From: Kaistia granuli DSM 23481
GTDB taxonomy: Bacteria > Pseudomonadota > Alphaproteobacteria > Rhizobiales > Kaistiaceae
Assembly: GCF_000380505.1 (NCBI RefSeq)
Contig: NZ_AQYH01000005.1
Location: 186,001 to 250,000, forward strand
Direction of reading: 5' to 3'
Length of the DNA: 64,000 nt
The notes below the pieces were generated by a model. The model did not search any database. It saw only the letters and a program-made list of their open reading frames with translations, and had not been told where the DNA came from. Below are positions 8,125-16,205 of the stretch, piece by piece; within the stretch, counting starts at the first letter, position 1, and every line of letters begins with the position of its first letter. A program made the position numbers and the translations under genes.

Positions 8125-9273
8125 ATGAAACGTCGTATGAACTGGCTGGGTCGTGCCGGTCTCGCTTTGGTCGCCGCCGGCCTGCTGCAGGGCCTCGCCG
8201 CGCCGGCGCCGGCCTTGGCGCAATCGCAGGATTCCGTGACCTTCGGCTTCTTCGCGCCGCTGACCGGCCGCTTCGGCGCCAATGGCGAGCGCTTCAAGGA
8301 AGCCGTCAACCTGTTCGTCGAGCAGACCAACGCCGCCGGCGGCATCGGCGGCAAGCCGCTGGTCGTGCTGACCGAAGACGATCGCGGCGAGCCGATGCAG
8401 GCGACCGCCATCGCGCAGAAATTCTCCGAGAATCCCGCCGTCGTCGCGGCGATCGGCTCGTTCACCAGCGGCAACTCGATCGCCGCCGGCGAGATCTTCG
8501 CCGCCGCCGGCGTGCCGCAGGTCAGCCCGTCGTCGTCGCACCCCGACTACACCAAGATCTCCAAGTACCAGTTCCGTATCCCGAATACCCAGGACACGAT
8601 GTCCCTGAAGTATGTCTCGGCGCTGAAGGACAATGCCCCGCACAAGCGGGTCGCCATCATCTATTTCCAGGATGACTGGGGCATCTTCGTCGGCAACGCT
8701 ACCAAGGCGGCGCTGGAGAAGGACGGCTCGGAAGTGCCGGTGTTCGAGGCGATGCTTCCCGACGCTCGCGATTTCCGGCCGCTGGTGACGAAGCTGCGCC
8801 AGGCCAATGTCGACAGCATCCTGCTCGCCAGCCACTACGGCCCGTCGGCCACCTTCCTGCAGCAGCTGCGGCAGGCGGGCCTGGAGCAGACGGTTGTCGG
8901 CCCCGAGACGCTCTACAATCCCGAGCTGATCACGCTCGCCGGCGATGCCGCGAACGGCGTCATCACCACCACCTATTTCTTCCCGGGTGATCCGACGAAG
9001 GTCGCCTTCGTCGACGCGTACAAGGCCAAGTATGGCCGCGATCCCGACCTCTGGGCGGCCTATGCCTATGACGCGATCGCCATCGCGACCGCCGGAGCCA
9101 AGGCTCTGGCCGACGCCGGCAAGCCGGTCACCCGCGACGCCCTGCGCGACGCGATCGCCGACCTGCCGGCCTATGACGGCGTGACCGGCGTGACGAAGTT
9201 CGTCAACGGCACCCCCGCCAAGGATCTGACGATCCTGAAGATCAAGGACGGCGCCTACACGCTGCTTCAGTGA
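8125..9273 (+). CDS. ABC transporter substrate-binding protein, LivK type
   Basis: A 382-residue periplasmic binding protein of the branched-chain amino acid/amide family (type I fold). It has a Sec signal peptide (cleavage after PALAQ) and the family opening VTFGFFAPLTGRFGANGERFKEAVNLFVEQTNAAGGIGGKPL. The middle has FTSGNSIAAGEIFAAAGVPQVSPSSSHP, a typical ligand-pocket region with several Ser/Thr. No Cys is seen at the cleavage site, so it should be soluble. It supplies substrate to the permease and ATPases that follow. This family also takes up urea, amides, aromatic acids and other ligands, so leucine-type amino acids should not be assumed. Confidence 0.88.
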   Translation: MKRRMNWLGRAGLALVAAGLLQGLAAPAPALAQSQDSVTFGFFAPLTGRFGANGERFKEAVNLFVEQTNAAGGIGGKPLVVLTEDDRGEPMQATAIAQKFSENPAVVAAIGSFTSGNSIAAGEIFAAAGVPQVSPSSSHPDYTKISKYQFRIPNTQDTMSLKYVSALKDNAPHKRVAIIYFQDDWGIFVGNATKAALEKDGSEVPVFEAMLPDARDFRPLVTKLRQANVDSILLASHYGPSATFLQQLRQAGLEQTVVGPETLYNPELITLAGDAANGVITTTYFFPGDPTKVAFVDAYKAKYGRDPDLWAAYAYDAIAIATAGAKALADAGKPVTRDALRDAIADLPAYDGVTGVTKFVNGTPAKDLTILKIKDGAYTLLQ

Positions 9274-9295
9274 CGATCTCCCGGCCATGATTGCG

Positions 9296-9321
9296 CCGAG
9301 GGCCCGATAGCGGGTCCTCGG
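9296..9321 (+). promoter_or_regulatory. mRNA hairpin between binding protein and permease
   Basis: An 11-bp stem (CCGAGGGCCCG against CGGGTCCTCGG, one G-T, 4-nt loop) with no T run lies in the 82-nt gap after the binding-protein gene. Such hairpins often stabilise the upstream message, giving more binding protein than membrane subunits. That role here is inference. Confidence 0.5.
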
Positions 9322-9355
9322 CCGCCAGGCGGCGATCTTTCAAGGCTTACCCGAC

Positions 9356-11236
9356 ATGCTGGAACTCTTCCTGAGTCAGATCCTTAACGGGGTCGTGATC
9401 GGCTTCGTCTATGCCCTCATCGCACTTGGCTTCAGCCTCGTGTTCGGTGTGGCCAACATCATCAACTTCGCCCAGGGCGCGCTGTTGATGCTGGGAGCGT
9501 TCCTGACCTTCACCATGGTCAGGCTAGGTGCGCCCATCGCCGTGGCGATCCCGCTGGCGATTGCCATCACCACGGCCACCGGCATGTTGATCGAACGCCT
9601 GGCGCTGCGGCCGTTGCAGAACGCGCCCTATATCGCGCCGCTGCTGTCGACGCTGGCGATCGCCATCATCTTCGACGCTGCGGCCGAGATGATCTGGACG
9701 GCGGAGATCCAGTCCTTTCCGTCGCCGCTGTCGAAATATGTGGTGTTCGTCGGTTCCGCCTATCTGACCGGCGTCGACTTCCTGATCATCGCCGTGTCGC
9801 TTTCCGTCATGGCGGGACTGATGCTGTTCCTGTCGCGCAGCTGGATGGGCAAGGCCCTCCGCGCCACGGCGCAGGATCCCGAGGCGGCGACGCAGATGGG
9901 CATCAACGTGCCCCTGATGCGGCAGTTCTCGTTCGGACTCGCCGGCGCTCTCGGCGCGCTGGCCGGCGTGCTGATCGGCATGTACTACATGTCCGTCTTT
10001 CCGCAGATGGGCATCCCCTACGGCCTCAAGGGCTTCGCCGCGGCATTGCTGGGCGGCCTGTCGTCGATACCCGGCGCCATCGTCGGCGGCATTCTGCTCG
10101 GCATCTTCGAGAGCCTCGCCTCCGGCTATGTCGGTGAAGGCTGGCGCGACGTCATCGCCTTCAGCGTGCTGCTGCTGGTGCTGATCGTCCGTCCGCACGG
10201 CCTGTTCGGCAACAAGTCGCTCGACGCGCTGGGCGGCGCCTCGGGCGCCACGGGTGGCATTCCGACCACCTCGGTCGTCGCTTCGATGGCAGGCGCCACA
10301 GGGCGCACCAAGCAACGGCTGATCGAGGCGCCGTTGCTGGTCCTGCTCGGCGTCATCGCGCTGTTCGCGCTGCTCCCGGCGCTGGGCGGCTCCAACTATC
10401 TGCTCCAGGTCGGCACGCAGGCGGCGATCTATGCCGTGCTGGCGGTGTCGCTCACCCTGTTGACCGGCTCGGCCGGTATCATCTCGATCGGTCATGCCGC
10501 CTTCTTCGGCGTCGGCGCTTATGCGGCAGCCCTGGCAGGGCGCAACTGGGGGATCCCCGCCGAGGCAGCCTTCCTGCTGGCCGGTGTCGCGGCGGCGGTG
10601 TTCGCGGCGGTGCTCTACTGGCCGACGATCCGCCTGTCCGGCCACACGGTCGGCCTTGCGACGCTCGCCATCGGCCAGATCGTCTATCTCGTCTGCCTGA
10701 ACTGGGTGGATGTCACGCGCGGCCCGATGGGCATTCCCGGCGTGCAGCGGCCCTCGCTGCTGCTCGGCGGCATCGACATGAAGAGCCTGGCGGCGCAGTA
10801 CTGGCAGGCCCTGGTGGTCCTCGCCATCGCGGTCACGATCGCCTTCGCGATGCTCAACTCGCCGATCGGCCGCACCTGGCGCGCCATCCGGGAGGACCGG
10901 CTGGCCGCTCGCGCCTCCGGTGTTCCGGTTTCGCGCTATCTGACGCTGGTGTTCCTGGTGTCGGGCTTCCTGGCCGGACTGGCGGGCGCGCAGTTCGCCT
11001 TCCTGCAGAACTTCGTCAGTCCCGAGAGCTTCATGATCGACACGTCGATCGTGCTGATCTCGATGATCGTGCTGGGTGGTCTCGGCAACATCACCGGCGC
11101 GCTGGTGGGCGGCGTCCTGCTGGCCTTGCTGCCAGAGGTCCTGCGCGAGTTCGCGCAGTATCGAATGCTCGCCTATGGCGCGATTCTTCTCCTTCTTCTG
11201 CGCTTCCGTCCGCAGGGACTGGCAGGGACCCGATGA
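9356..11236 (+). CDS. Fused LivH-LivM ABC permease
   Basis: A 626-residue inner-membrane protein joining both permease subunits of a branched-chain-type importer. Residues 1-290 match LivH (LNGVVIGFVYALIALGFSLVFGVANIINFAQG; the ATPase-contact EAA-like loop near GKALRATAQDPEAATQMGI). A hydrophilic linker follows at about 290-320. Residues 320-626 match LivM (LLTGSAGIISIGHAAFFGVGAYAAAL; contact loop GRTWRAIREDRLAARASGV). About 16-18 membrane helices are expected. It overlaps the first ATPase gene by 4 nt. In most bacteria the two halves are separate genes; the fusion fixes their ratio at one to one. Confidence 0.9.
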   Translation: MLELFLSQILNGVVIGFVYALIALGFSLVFGVANIINFAQGALLMLGAFLTFTMVRLGAPIAVAIPLAIAITTATGMLIERLALRPLQNAPYIAPLLSTLAIAIIFDAAAEMIWTAEIQSFPSPLSKYVVFVGSAYLTGVDFLIIAVSLSVMAGLMLFLSRSWMGKALRATAQDPEAATQMGINVPLMRQFSFGLAGALGALAGVLIGMYYMSVFPQMGIPYGLKGFAAALLGGLSSIPGAIVGGILLGIFESLASGYVGEGWRDVIAFSVLLLVLIVRPHGLFGNKSLDALGGASGATGGIPTTSVVASMAGATGRTKQRLIEAPLLVLLGVIALFALLPALGGSNYLLQVGTQAAIYAVLAVSLTLLTGSAGIISIGHAAFFGVGAYAAALAGRNWGIPAEAAFLLAGVAAAVFAAVLYWPTIRLSGHTVGLATLAIGQIVYLVCLNWVDVTRGPMGIPGVQRPSLLLGGIDMKSLAAQYWQALVVLAIAVTIAFAMLNSPIGRTWRAIREDRLAARASGVPVSRYLTLVFLVSGFLAGLAGAQFAFLQNFVSPESFMIDTSIVLISMIVLGGLGNITGALVGGVLLALLPEVLREFAQYRMLAYGAILLLLLRFRPQGLAGTR

Positions 11237-12099
11237 GCATGAGCACCCCAAACTCCGCCGCGCTCGTCATCGACAAGGTCAATCGTCGCTTCGGCGGTGT
11301 CGTGGCCGCCAATGCGTTGGATTTCACCATTCGCCAGGGCGAATTCCTCGCGGTGGTGGGGCCCAATGGCGCCGGCAAATCCACGCTGTTGCAGATGATC
11401 AGCGGCGTCATCCGCCCGCAGGAAGGCGAAATTCGCCTGGGCGGCCGGCGCATCGACCGGCTGACACCCGAGGCGATCAACGCGCTCGGCATCTCGCGCA
11501 CCTTCCAGACGAGCCGCGTGTTCCCGATGCTGACCATCCGCGACAGCATCCTGGTCGGCACCCAGGTTGGCCTGATCGGAGGCGGGCGCAGCCCGCGCCG
11601 CTACGGACCGGTCGGCGAACTCGTCTCGGCGCTGTTCCGGTTGCCCGGCTATCGCGCCAGCGCTGCCGCGGCCGAAGCCCGCGCGGAAGAGGTGATGAAG
11701 ATGTTCGGCGACCGGCTGTGGCCGCGCCGGAACGACCAGGCATTCTCGCTGTCCTACGCCAACCGGCGCCGGCTCGAGATTGCCCGCGCGCTGGTCCAGG
11801 ATCCCGACATCCTGCTCCTGGACGAGCCCGCCGCCGGCATGAACCCCAGCGAGACCGACGAGCTGACCGAGATCATCGCGGAGCTGCGCCGCAGCCGGCC
11901 GTCGATGACGATCGTCATGGTCGAGCACAAACTGCAGGTCGTTCGCCAACTGGCGGAACGCTGCATCGTCATGTCCCAGGGCACGGTGATCGTCGACGAT
12001 ACGCCGGCCGGAGCTCTGGAGGATCCGCGGGTGATCGAGGCCTATCTGGGCACGAAGCGCTCGGCTGCCGCCTTTGGAAAGGTGAACGACGATGGCTGA
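11233..12099 (+). CDS. ABC transporter ATPase, LivG type
   Basis: A 288-residue ATP-binding subunit. Walker A is GPNGAGKST, the signature region is LSYANRRRLEIARAL (with SYAN in place of the usual SGGQ-type start, common in LivG-like proteins) and Walker B is ILLLDEPAAGMN, followed by the H-loop MVEHKL. The insertion between Walker A and the signature is long, as in LivG. The start overlaps the permease stop (ATGA) and the end overlaps the next ATPase gene by 8 nt, so all subunits are co-translated. It powers uptake from the cytoplasmic side. Confidence 0.9.
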   Translation: MSMSTPNSAALVIDKVNRRFGGVVAANALDFTIRQGEFLAVVGPNGAGKSTLLQMISGVIRPQEGEIRLGGRRIDRLTPEAINALGISRTFQTSRVFPMLTIRDSILVGTQVGLIGGGRSPRRYGPVGELVSALFRLPGYRASAAAAEARAEEVMKMFGDRLWPRRNDQAFSLSYANRRRLEIARALVQDPDILLLDEPAAGMNPSETDELTEIIAELRRSRPSMTIVMVEHKLQVVRQLAERCIVMSQGTVIVDDTPAGALEDPRVIEAYLGTKRSAAAFGKVNDDG

Positions 12100-12829
12100 G
12101 GCACCCAAGTCGGCACCGCTGGTGTCGTTGACGGATATCGATGTGTTCTACGGTCCGGTGCAGGCGCTGTTCGGCGTCAATGTCTCCGTCATGCCCGGCG
12201 AGACGGTCGTCGTTCTCGGCGGCAACGCGTCGGGCAAGTCGACGACGGTCAAGACCGTGCTGGGGCTGGTCAAGGTCGCGCGCGGCGATGTCACCTTCGA
12301 GGGGCAGCGCGTGAACGGCACGCCCGCCTACCAGATGATCGCGCGCGGTCTCGGCTCGATCCCCGAGGGACGGCGGATGTTTTCCGAGATGACCGTCCTG
12401 GATAATCTCAAGCTCGGGGCCTATGTCCGCCGCGGCGAACCCAAGGCCGAGATGGACGCCCAGATCGAAGAGGCGCTGGCCATGTTCCCGAGGCTCGCCG
12501 AGCGACGCAACCAGATATCCGGCACAATGTCCGGCGGTGAGCAGCAGATGCTGGCCATGGCGCGCGCATGGATGCGCAAGCCGAAGCTGCTCTGCATCGA
12601 CGAGCCGTCGATGGGACTGTCGCCGCTTTTCGTCGATCAGGTCTACGACATCCTGGCGAAGTGGAAGGCCCTCGGCCTGACGATCCTGATGGTCGAGCAG
12701 AACGCCAACATGGCGCTGTCGATCGCCGATCGGGGCTATGTGCTCAAGCAGGGCCACGTCTCGGTGACCGGGACGGCTGCCGAGCTTCGGGACAATGACG
12801 ACGTTCGTCGCGCCTATCTTGGAGGATAA
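12092..12829 (+). CDS. ABC transporter ATPase, LivF type
   Basis: A 245-residue ATP-binding subunit, the LivF partner of the preceding LivG. Walker A is GGNASGKST (Ala where most LivF have Gly, still fitting GxxxxGKS), the signature is MSGGEQQMLAMARA and Walker B is LLCIDEPSMGLSP. The LivF-type ending (GYVLKQGHVSVTGTAAEL, then RRAYLGG) is intact. Its last codons form the GGAGG ribosome-binding site of dhaL, which starts 4 nt later. This spacing links the importer and the kinase genes in one transcript. Confidence 0.9.
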   Translation: MAEAPKSAPLVSLTDIDVFYGPVQALFGVNVSVMPGETVVVLGGNASGKSTTVKTVLGLVKVARGDVTFEGQRVNGTPAYQMIARGLGSIPEGRRMFSEMTVLDNLKLGAYVRRGEPKAEMDAQIEEALAMFPRLAERRNQISGTMSGGEQQMLAMARAWMRKPKLLCIDEPSMGLSPLFVDQVYDILAKWKALGLTILMVEQNANMALSIADRGYVLKQGHVSVTGTAAELRDNDDVRRAYLGG

Positions 12830-12833
12830 GGGC

Positions 12834-13445
12834 ATGCAGATCGACTCGGCCTTGCGCCGGCGGTTGATTGAGGAGATGGCCGCCACGGTCGAGGCGCATT
12901 GTCAGGAGCTGACGGAGCTGGACCAGGCCATCGGCGATGGCGACCACGGCACCGGCATGAAGCGCGGCTTCGATGCGGTGCTGGCCCATGCCGACAAGCT
13001 GGCGGACCAGCCGCTGCCGGCGGCCCTGCGCGGTATCGGCCAGACGCTCGTGATGTCGATGGGCGGCGCCTCCGGCCCGCTCTATGGCACCTTCTTCCTG
13101 GAGTTGGGCAAGGCGCTGGACGAGAACCCCGACCGGGCGGCTTTCGCGGCCGGTTTCGCCCGAGCCATGGCCGCGGTCGCCGCGCGCGGCAAGTCCGAGC
13201 CAGGACAGAAGACTCTGCTCGATGTGTTGGCGCCGGTTTCAGCCGCGCTGGCGGAGAATGAGACGCCTGCGGGCATTGCACGCGTCGCCGCCGAGGCTGC
13301 CGAAGCCACTGTGCCGATGCAGGCGCTGCGTGGGCGGGCCGCTTTCCTGGGTGCCCGCTCGGTGGGACATATGGATCCCGGCGCACGCTCGGCCTCGTTG
13401 ATCATCGGTGCCGTCTGTGCCGTGCTGGAAGGAACATCTGGATGA
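12834..13445 (+). CDS. dhaL: Dihydroxyacetone kinase ADP-binding subunit DhaL
   Basis: A 203-residue cytoplasmic subunit that holds ADP and passes phosphate to the ketose bound on DhaK. The nucleotide/Mg site is complete: Asp30, Asp35 and Asp37 in LTELDQAIGDGDHG. Further family blocks are SMGGASGPLYGTFF and GARSVGHMDPGARS. A longer frame begins at 12795 inside livF, but the ATG at 12834 has a perfect GGAGG 8 nt upstream and gives the usual N terminus. It overlaps dhaM by 4 nt. In PTS-type systems the ADP on DhaL is re-phosphorylated by DhaM, which is encoded next. Confidence 0.9.
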   Translation: MQIDSALRRRLIEEMAATVEAHCQELTELDQAIGDGDHGTGMKRGFDAVLAHADKLADQPLPAALRGIGQTLVMSMGGASGPLYGTFFLELGKALDENPDRAAFAAGFARAMAAVAARGKSEPGQKTLLDVLAPVSAALAENETPAGIARVAAEAAEATVPMQALRGRAAFLGARSVGHMDPGARSASLIIGAVCAVLEGTSG

Positions 13446-13828
13446 ACGTCGGAATCGTGATCGTCTCGCATTCGCCCAAGGTGGCGGAGGGCGCCGCCGA
13501 CATGGTGCGCCAGATGGTGGGGGACAGCGTGCCGCTCGCCTATACGGGTGGCGACGAGGCAGGGGGCCTGGGAACCAGCGTGGCGCGCATCCTGGATGCG
13601 ATCAACGCCGCGTGGAGCGAGGCGGGAGTCGCCGTGCTGGTCGATCTCGGCGGCGCCGAGACCAACAGCGAGATGGCCATCGAGATGCTGCCGCCGGAAC
13701 GCCGGGAGCGTGCGGTGATCTGCAACGCGCCCATCGTCGAGGGCGCCGTCATCGCCGCAGCGGAAGCCTCGGGCGGATCGTCGCTGGCGAAGGTTCAGGC
13801 CGTCGCCGACGAGCTGTCGTCGCAATAA
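13442..13828 (+). CDS. dhaM: PTS-dependent dihydroxyacetone kinase phosphotransferase DhaM
   Basis: A 128-residue EIIA domain of the mannose-type fold. His10 in VSHSPKVAEG is the phosphorylation site, followed by GGLGTSVARI and VLVDLGGAETNSEMAIE. It carries phosphate from HPr to the ADP on DhaL. Only the EIIA domain is present; the E. coli protein also carries HPr and Enzyme I-like domains, which here are the two separate genes that follow. The start overlaps the dhaL stop (ATGA). Confidence 0.9.
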   Translation: MNVGIVIVSHSPKVAEGAADMVRQMVGDSVPLAYTGGDEAGGLGTSVARILDAINAAWSEAGVAVLVDLGGAETNSEMAIEMLPPERRERAVICNAPIVEGAVIAAAEASGGSSLAKVQAVADELSSQ

Positions 13829-13838
13829 GGGATTCCCG

Positions 13839-14153
13839 ATGTCGCAGGAACATGTCGTCGCTTCGGCCATCCTCACCAACGAATCGGGCATGCACGCCCG
13901 GCCTTCCGTCAAGCTGACGCAGCTGGCCAAGTCCTTCCCGGCGGCGATCGAGGTTGCGACCGACGAAGCCGGCCCGTGGGTGGACGCCAAGAGCCCGGTG
14001 AAGCTCATGCGATTTCGCGCGCCGCAGGGCACGCGGCTCTGGATGCGCGCCTCCGGCGAGGGGGCGCAGCAGGCGCTCGACGAAATGATGTCGCTGGTCT
14101 CCCGTAACTTCGACGAGGCTGGCCCGGCGCCGGATGGCGGCGGTCATGGCTGA
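13839..14153 (+). CDS. HPr phosphocarrier protein
   Basis: A 104-residue HPr. The phosphorylated His19 lies in ESGMHARPSVKLTQLAKSF, and Ser52 (AKSPVKLM) sits where HPr proteins have the regulatory serine region. The C terminus is about 15 residues longer than a minimal HPr and ends in Gly-rich sequence. It receives phosphate from the Enzyme I encoded next and hands it to DhaM. It lies in the dha run and not beside the nitrogen-PTS gene ptsN at 49267, so it looks dedicated to this kinase. It ends inside the start region of the Enzyme I gene. Confidence 0.9.
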   Translation: MSQEHVVASAILTNESGMHARPSVKLTQLAKSFPAAIEVATDEAGPWVDAKSPVKLMRFRAPQGTRLWMRASGEGAQQALDEMMSLVSRNFDEAGPAPDGGGHG

Positions 14154-15777
14154 GCGGCTGCTCGTCGGGGTCGCGGCGTCGCCGGGACTGGTCTCGGGTC
14201 GCCTGTGGCGCCCCGAGTCCGAGGCCGCCTCGCAGGCCGATCCTGCCGCGTCCACCGGGGATGACGAGGCGGCATTGCATGGCGCCATCGCTTCGGCGGG
14301 GCAGGCGCTGGCGGCGCTGCTGGGGGAACTCGACGGCGACGAGGCCGAGGTGGTCGGCATGCAGATCGCCTTTCTCGAGGATGACGAGCTGGCCCGTCCG
14401 GCCTTTGAGGCGATTGCCGCAGGCCAACCGGCCGGCGCGGCCTGGGCGGCAGCCATGGATGCCGAGATCGCCGCCTATCAGGCCTCGGACGACGAGTATT
14501 TTCGCGCCCGCGCCGTCGATTTCCAGGATATCCGCGATCGTGTCCTGGCGGAGCTGTCCGGCGGGGCGAGCGGGCCGCTGGTGGTGCCCGACCACGCGAT
14601 CCTGCTGGCGGCCGAACTGCGCCCGTCCGAGTTCCTGTCGGCCCGCTGGGGCGCTGGCGCGGGACTTGCGCTGGCGCAGGGCAGCCCGACCAGCCATGTC
14701 GCCATGCTGGCGCGCGGCCGAGGGCTTGCCATGGTGGTCGGACTGGGCCCCGAGGTGCTGGATCTCCACGGCGAGGCGCTTCTCGACGGCGCCGAAGGAA
14801 CGCTGGTTGTCGCGCCGGAGCAAGGTCGATTGGCAGCGGCCGGCGCCCGTATCGCTTCGGAAGAAGCCGGCCGGGCGCAGGCGGCGGTCTATGCCGCGCG
14901 GCCGGCGCTCAGCCGTGACGGTGTGCGGGTCGCCGTGCAGGCGACCATCGCGGATCCGTCAGACCTCGACGGTCTGGATCCGGCCCATTTCGATGGCATC
15001 GGCCTGGTACGGACCGAATTGTTCCTCGATCGCCCGGAGCGGTTGACGGACGAGGAGGGGCAGCTAGCCGCCTATGCGCGGATCCTCGCCTGGGCCGGCG
15101 GGCGGCCGGTGACGGTTCGCACGCTCGATGCCGGCGGCGACAAGCCTATCGCGGGCTACACGCCGGCGCATGAAGCCAATCCGTTTCTGGGCATGCGCGG
15201 GATCCGTCTGTCGCTGCGCCATCCCGACGTGTTCCGCGTCCAGCTGCGCGCGCTGGCCCGCGCCGCGGCGACCGGGCCGCTCAAGGTGATGCTGCCGATG
15301 GTGACGCTGCCGCGCGAACTCGCGGATGCCCGCGCCCTGCTCGAAGCCGAGATCGCGGCATTGGCCGCGGCCGGCGTCGCGCATGGCCGTCCCGCGCTCG
15401 GCATCATGGTTGAGGTTCCGGCCGTCGCCATCACCCCCGAACGGTTCGACGCCGAATTCTTCTCGATCGGATCGAATGATCTGGTGCAGTATACCTGCGC
15501 CGTCAGCCGCGAGGAGGCCGCGTCGGCGGAGCTCGGTTCTGTGGCGGATCCTTCGGTTTTGGCACTGATCGCCCGCGTGGCGGCGCATGGCCGGCAGGTC
15601 GGGCGCGAAGTCAGCCTGTGCGGCGACGCCGGCGGCGATCCGGCCTTGGTGCCGGCGTTGCTGACGGCCGGCCTGCGGTCGCTCTCGGTCCAGCCCGGAT
15701 TGGCCGGTGCGGTCAAGGCGGTGATCGCCGGGCTCGATCTGGCTTCGACCGATGAACCGAGCACCCCGCCGTCATGA
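14146..15777 (+). CDS. PTS Enzyme I (PEP-protein phosphotransferase)
   Basis: A 543-residue Enzyme I that starts the phosphate chain from PEP. It lacks the N-terminal GAF domain of the nitrogen enzyme PtsP. The phospho-His184 lies in GSPTSHVAMLARGRGLAMVVG. The C-terminal PEP-binding barrel shows VRTLDAGGDKP, NPFLGMRGIRLSL, GIMVEVPAVA and FFSIGSNDLVQYT, all intact. Two start codons are possible (14134 and 14146); I prefer the ATG at 14146, which overlaps the HPr stop closely. Its own stop overlaps the next gene by 4 nt. With HPr and DhaM it forms a complete chain to DhaL. Confidence 0.9.
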   Translation: MAERLLVGVAASPGLVSGRLWRPESEAASQADPAASTGDDEAALHGAIASAGQALAALLGELDGDEAEVVGMQIAFLEDDELARPAFEAIAAGQPAGAAWAAAMDAEIAAYQASDDEYFRARAVDFQDIRDRVLAELSGGASGPLVVPDHAILLAAELRPSEFLSARWGAGAGLALAQGSPTSHVAMLARGRGLAMVVGLGPEVLDLHGEALLDGAEGTLVVAPEQGRLAAAGARIASEEAGRAQAAVYAARPALSRDGVRVAVQATIADPSDLDGLDPAHFDGIGLVRTELFLDRPERLTDEEGQLAAYARILAWAGGRPVTVRTLDAGGDKPIAGYTPAHEANPFLGMRGIRLSLRHPDVFRVQLRALARAAATGPLKVMLPMVTLPRELADARALLEAEIAALAAAGVAHGRPALGIMVEVPAVAITPERFDAEFFSIGSNDLVQYTCAVSREEAASAELGSVADPSVLALIARVAAHGRQVGREVSLCGDAGGDPALVPALLTAGLRSLSVQPGLAGAVKAVIAGLDLASTDEPSTPPS

Positions 15778-16181
15778 CGACATCCCGCGTTCCCAAGCCC
15801 GTCCGGAATTACAAGGAGCTGCTGCGCAGCGTCCTGGACAACCGGCCCTCGGGTACGCGGCAAAGGCTGGCGGTGGCGCTGGGCACGAACCGATCCTTCG
15901 TGTCGCAGATCAGCAGTCCCAGCTACCGGGTGGCCATCCCCACCCATCACATCGATACGATCCTCGAAGTCTGCCATTTCTCGCCAGCCGAGAAGGCCGA
16001 GTTCCTGGCCGCCTATGATGTCGCTCATCCCAACCAGCGGCAGCAATCCGACAACAGCCCCGGCCATCGGACGATCCAGATGACCGTGCCGGATCTGGGC
16101 AATGCGAGGGCCAATCGTCTGATGGACGAGGCGCTGCACGACATGGTCCGCAACATCATCCGCATCCTGCAAGAAAAGTGA
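15774..16181 (+). CDS. Small HTH protein within the dha run
   Basis: A 135-residue protein. Residues 12-50 (YKELLRSVLDNRPSGTRQRLAVALGTNRSFVSQISSP) read as a Cro/XRE-like helix-turn-helix, with RLAVALGTNRSFVSQI as the recognition unit. The C-terminal 25 residues (ANRLMDEALHDMVRNIIRIL) form an amphipathic helix. It has no ligand domain that I recognise. It starts in a 4-nt overlap with the Enzyme I gene and precedes dhaK by 24 nt, so it is an integral member of the run and probably its regulator. That role is inferred from position and the HTH only. Confidence 0.7.
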   Translation: MTTSRVPKPVRNYKELLRSVLDNRPSGTRQRLAVALGTNRSFVSQISSPSYRVAIPTHHIDTILEVCHFSPAEKAEFLAAYDVAHPNQRQQSDNSPGHRTIQMTVPDLGNARANRLMDEALHDMVRNIIRILQEK

Positions 16182-16205
16182 CCCGCATTCAGGGGGAGGA
16201 AGTCC

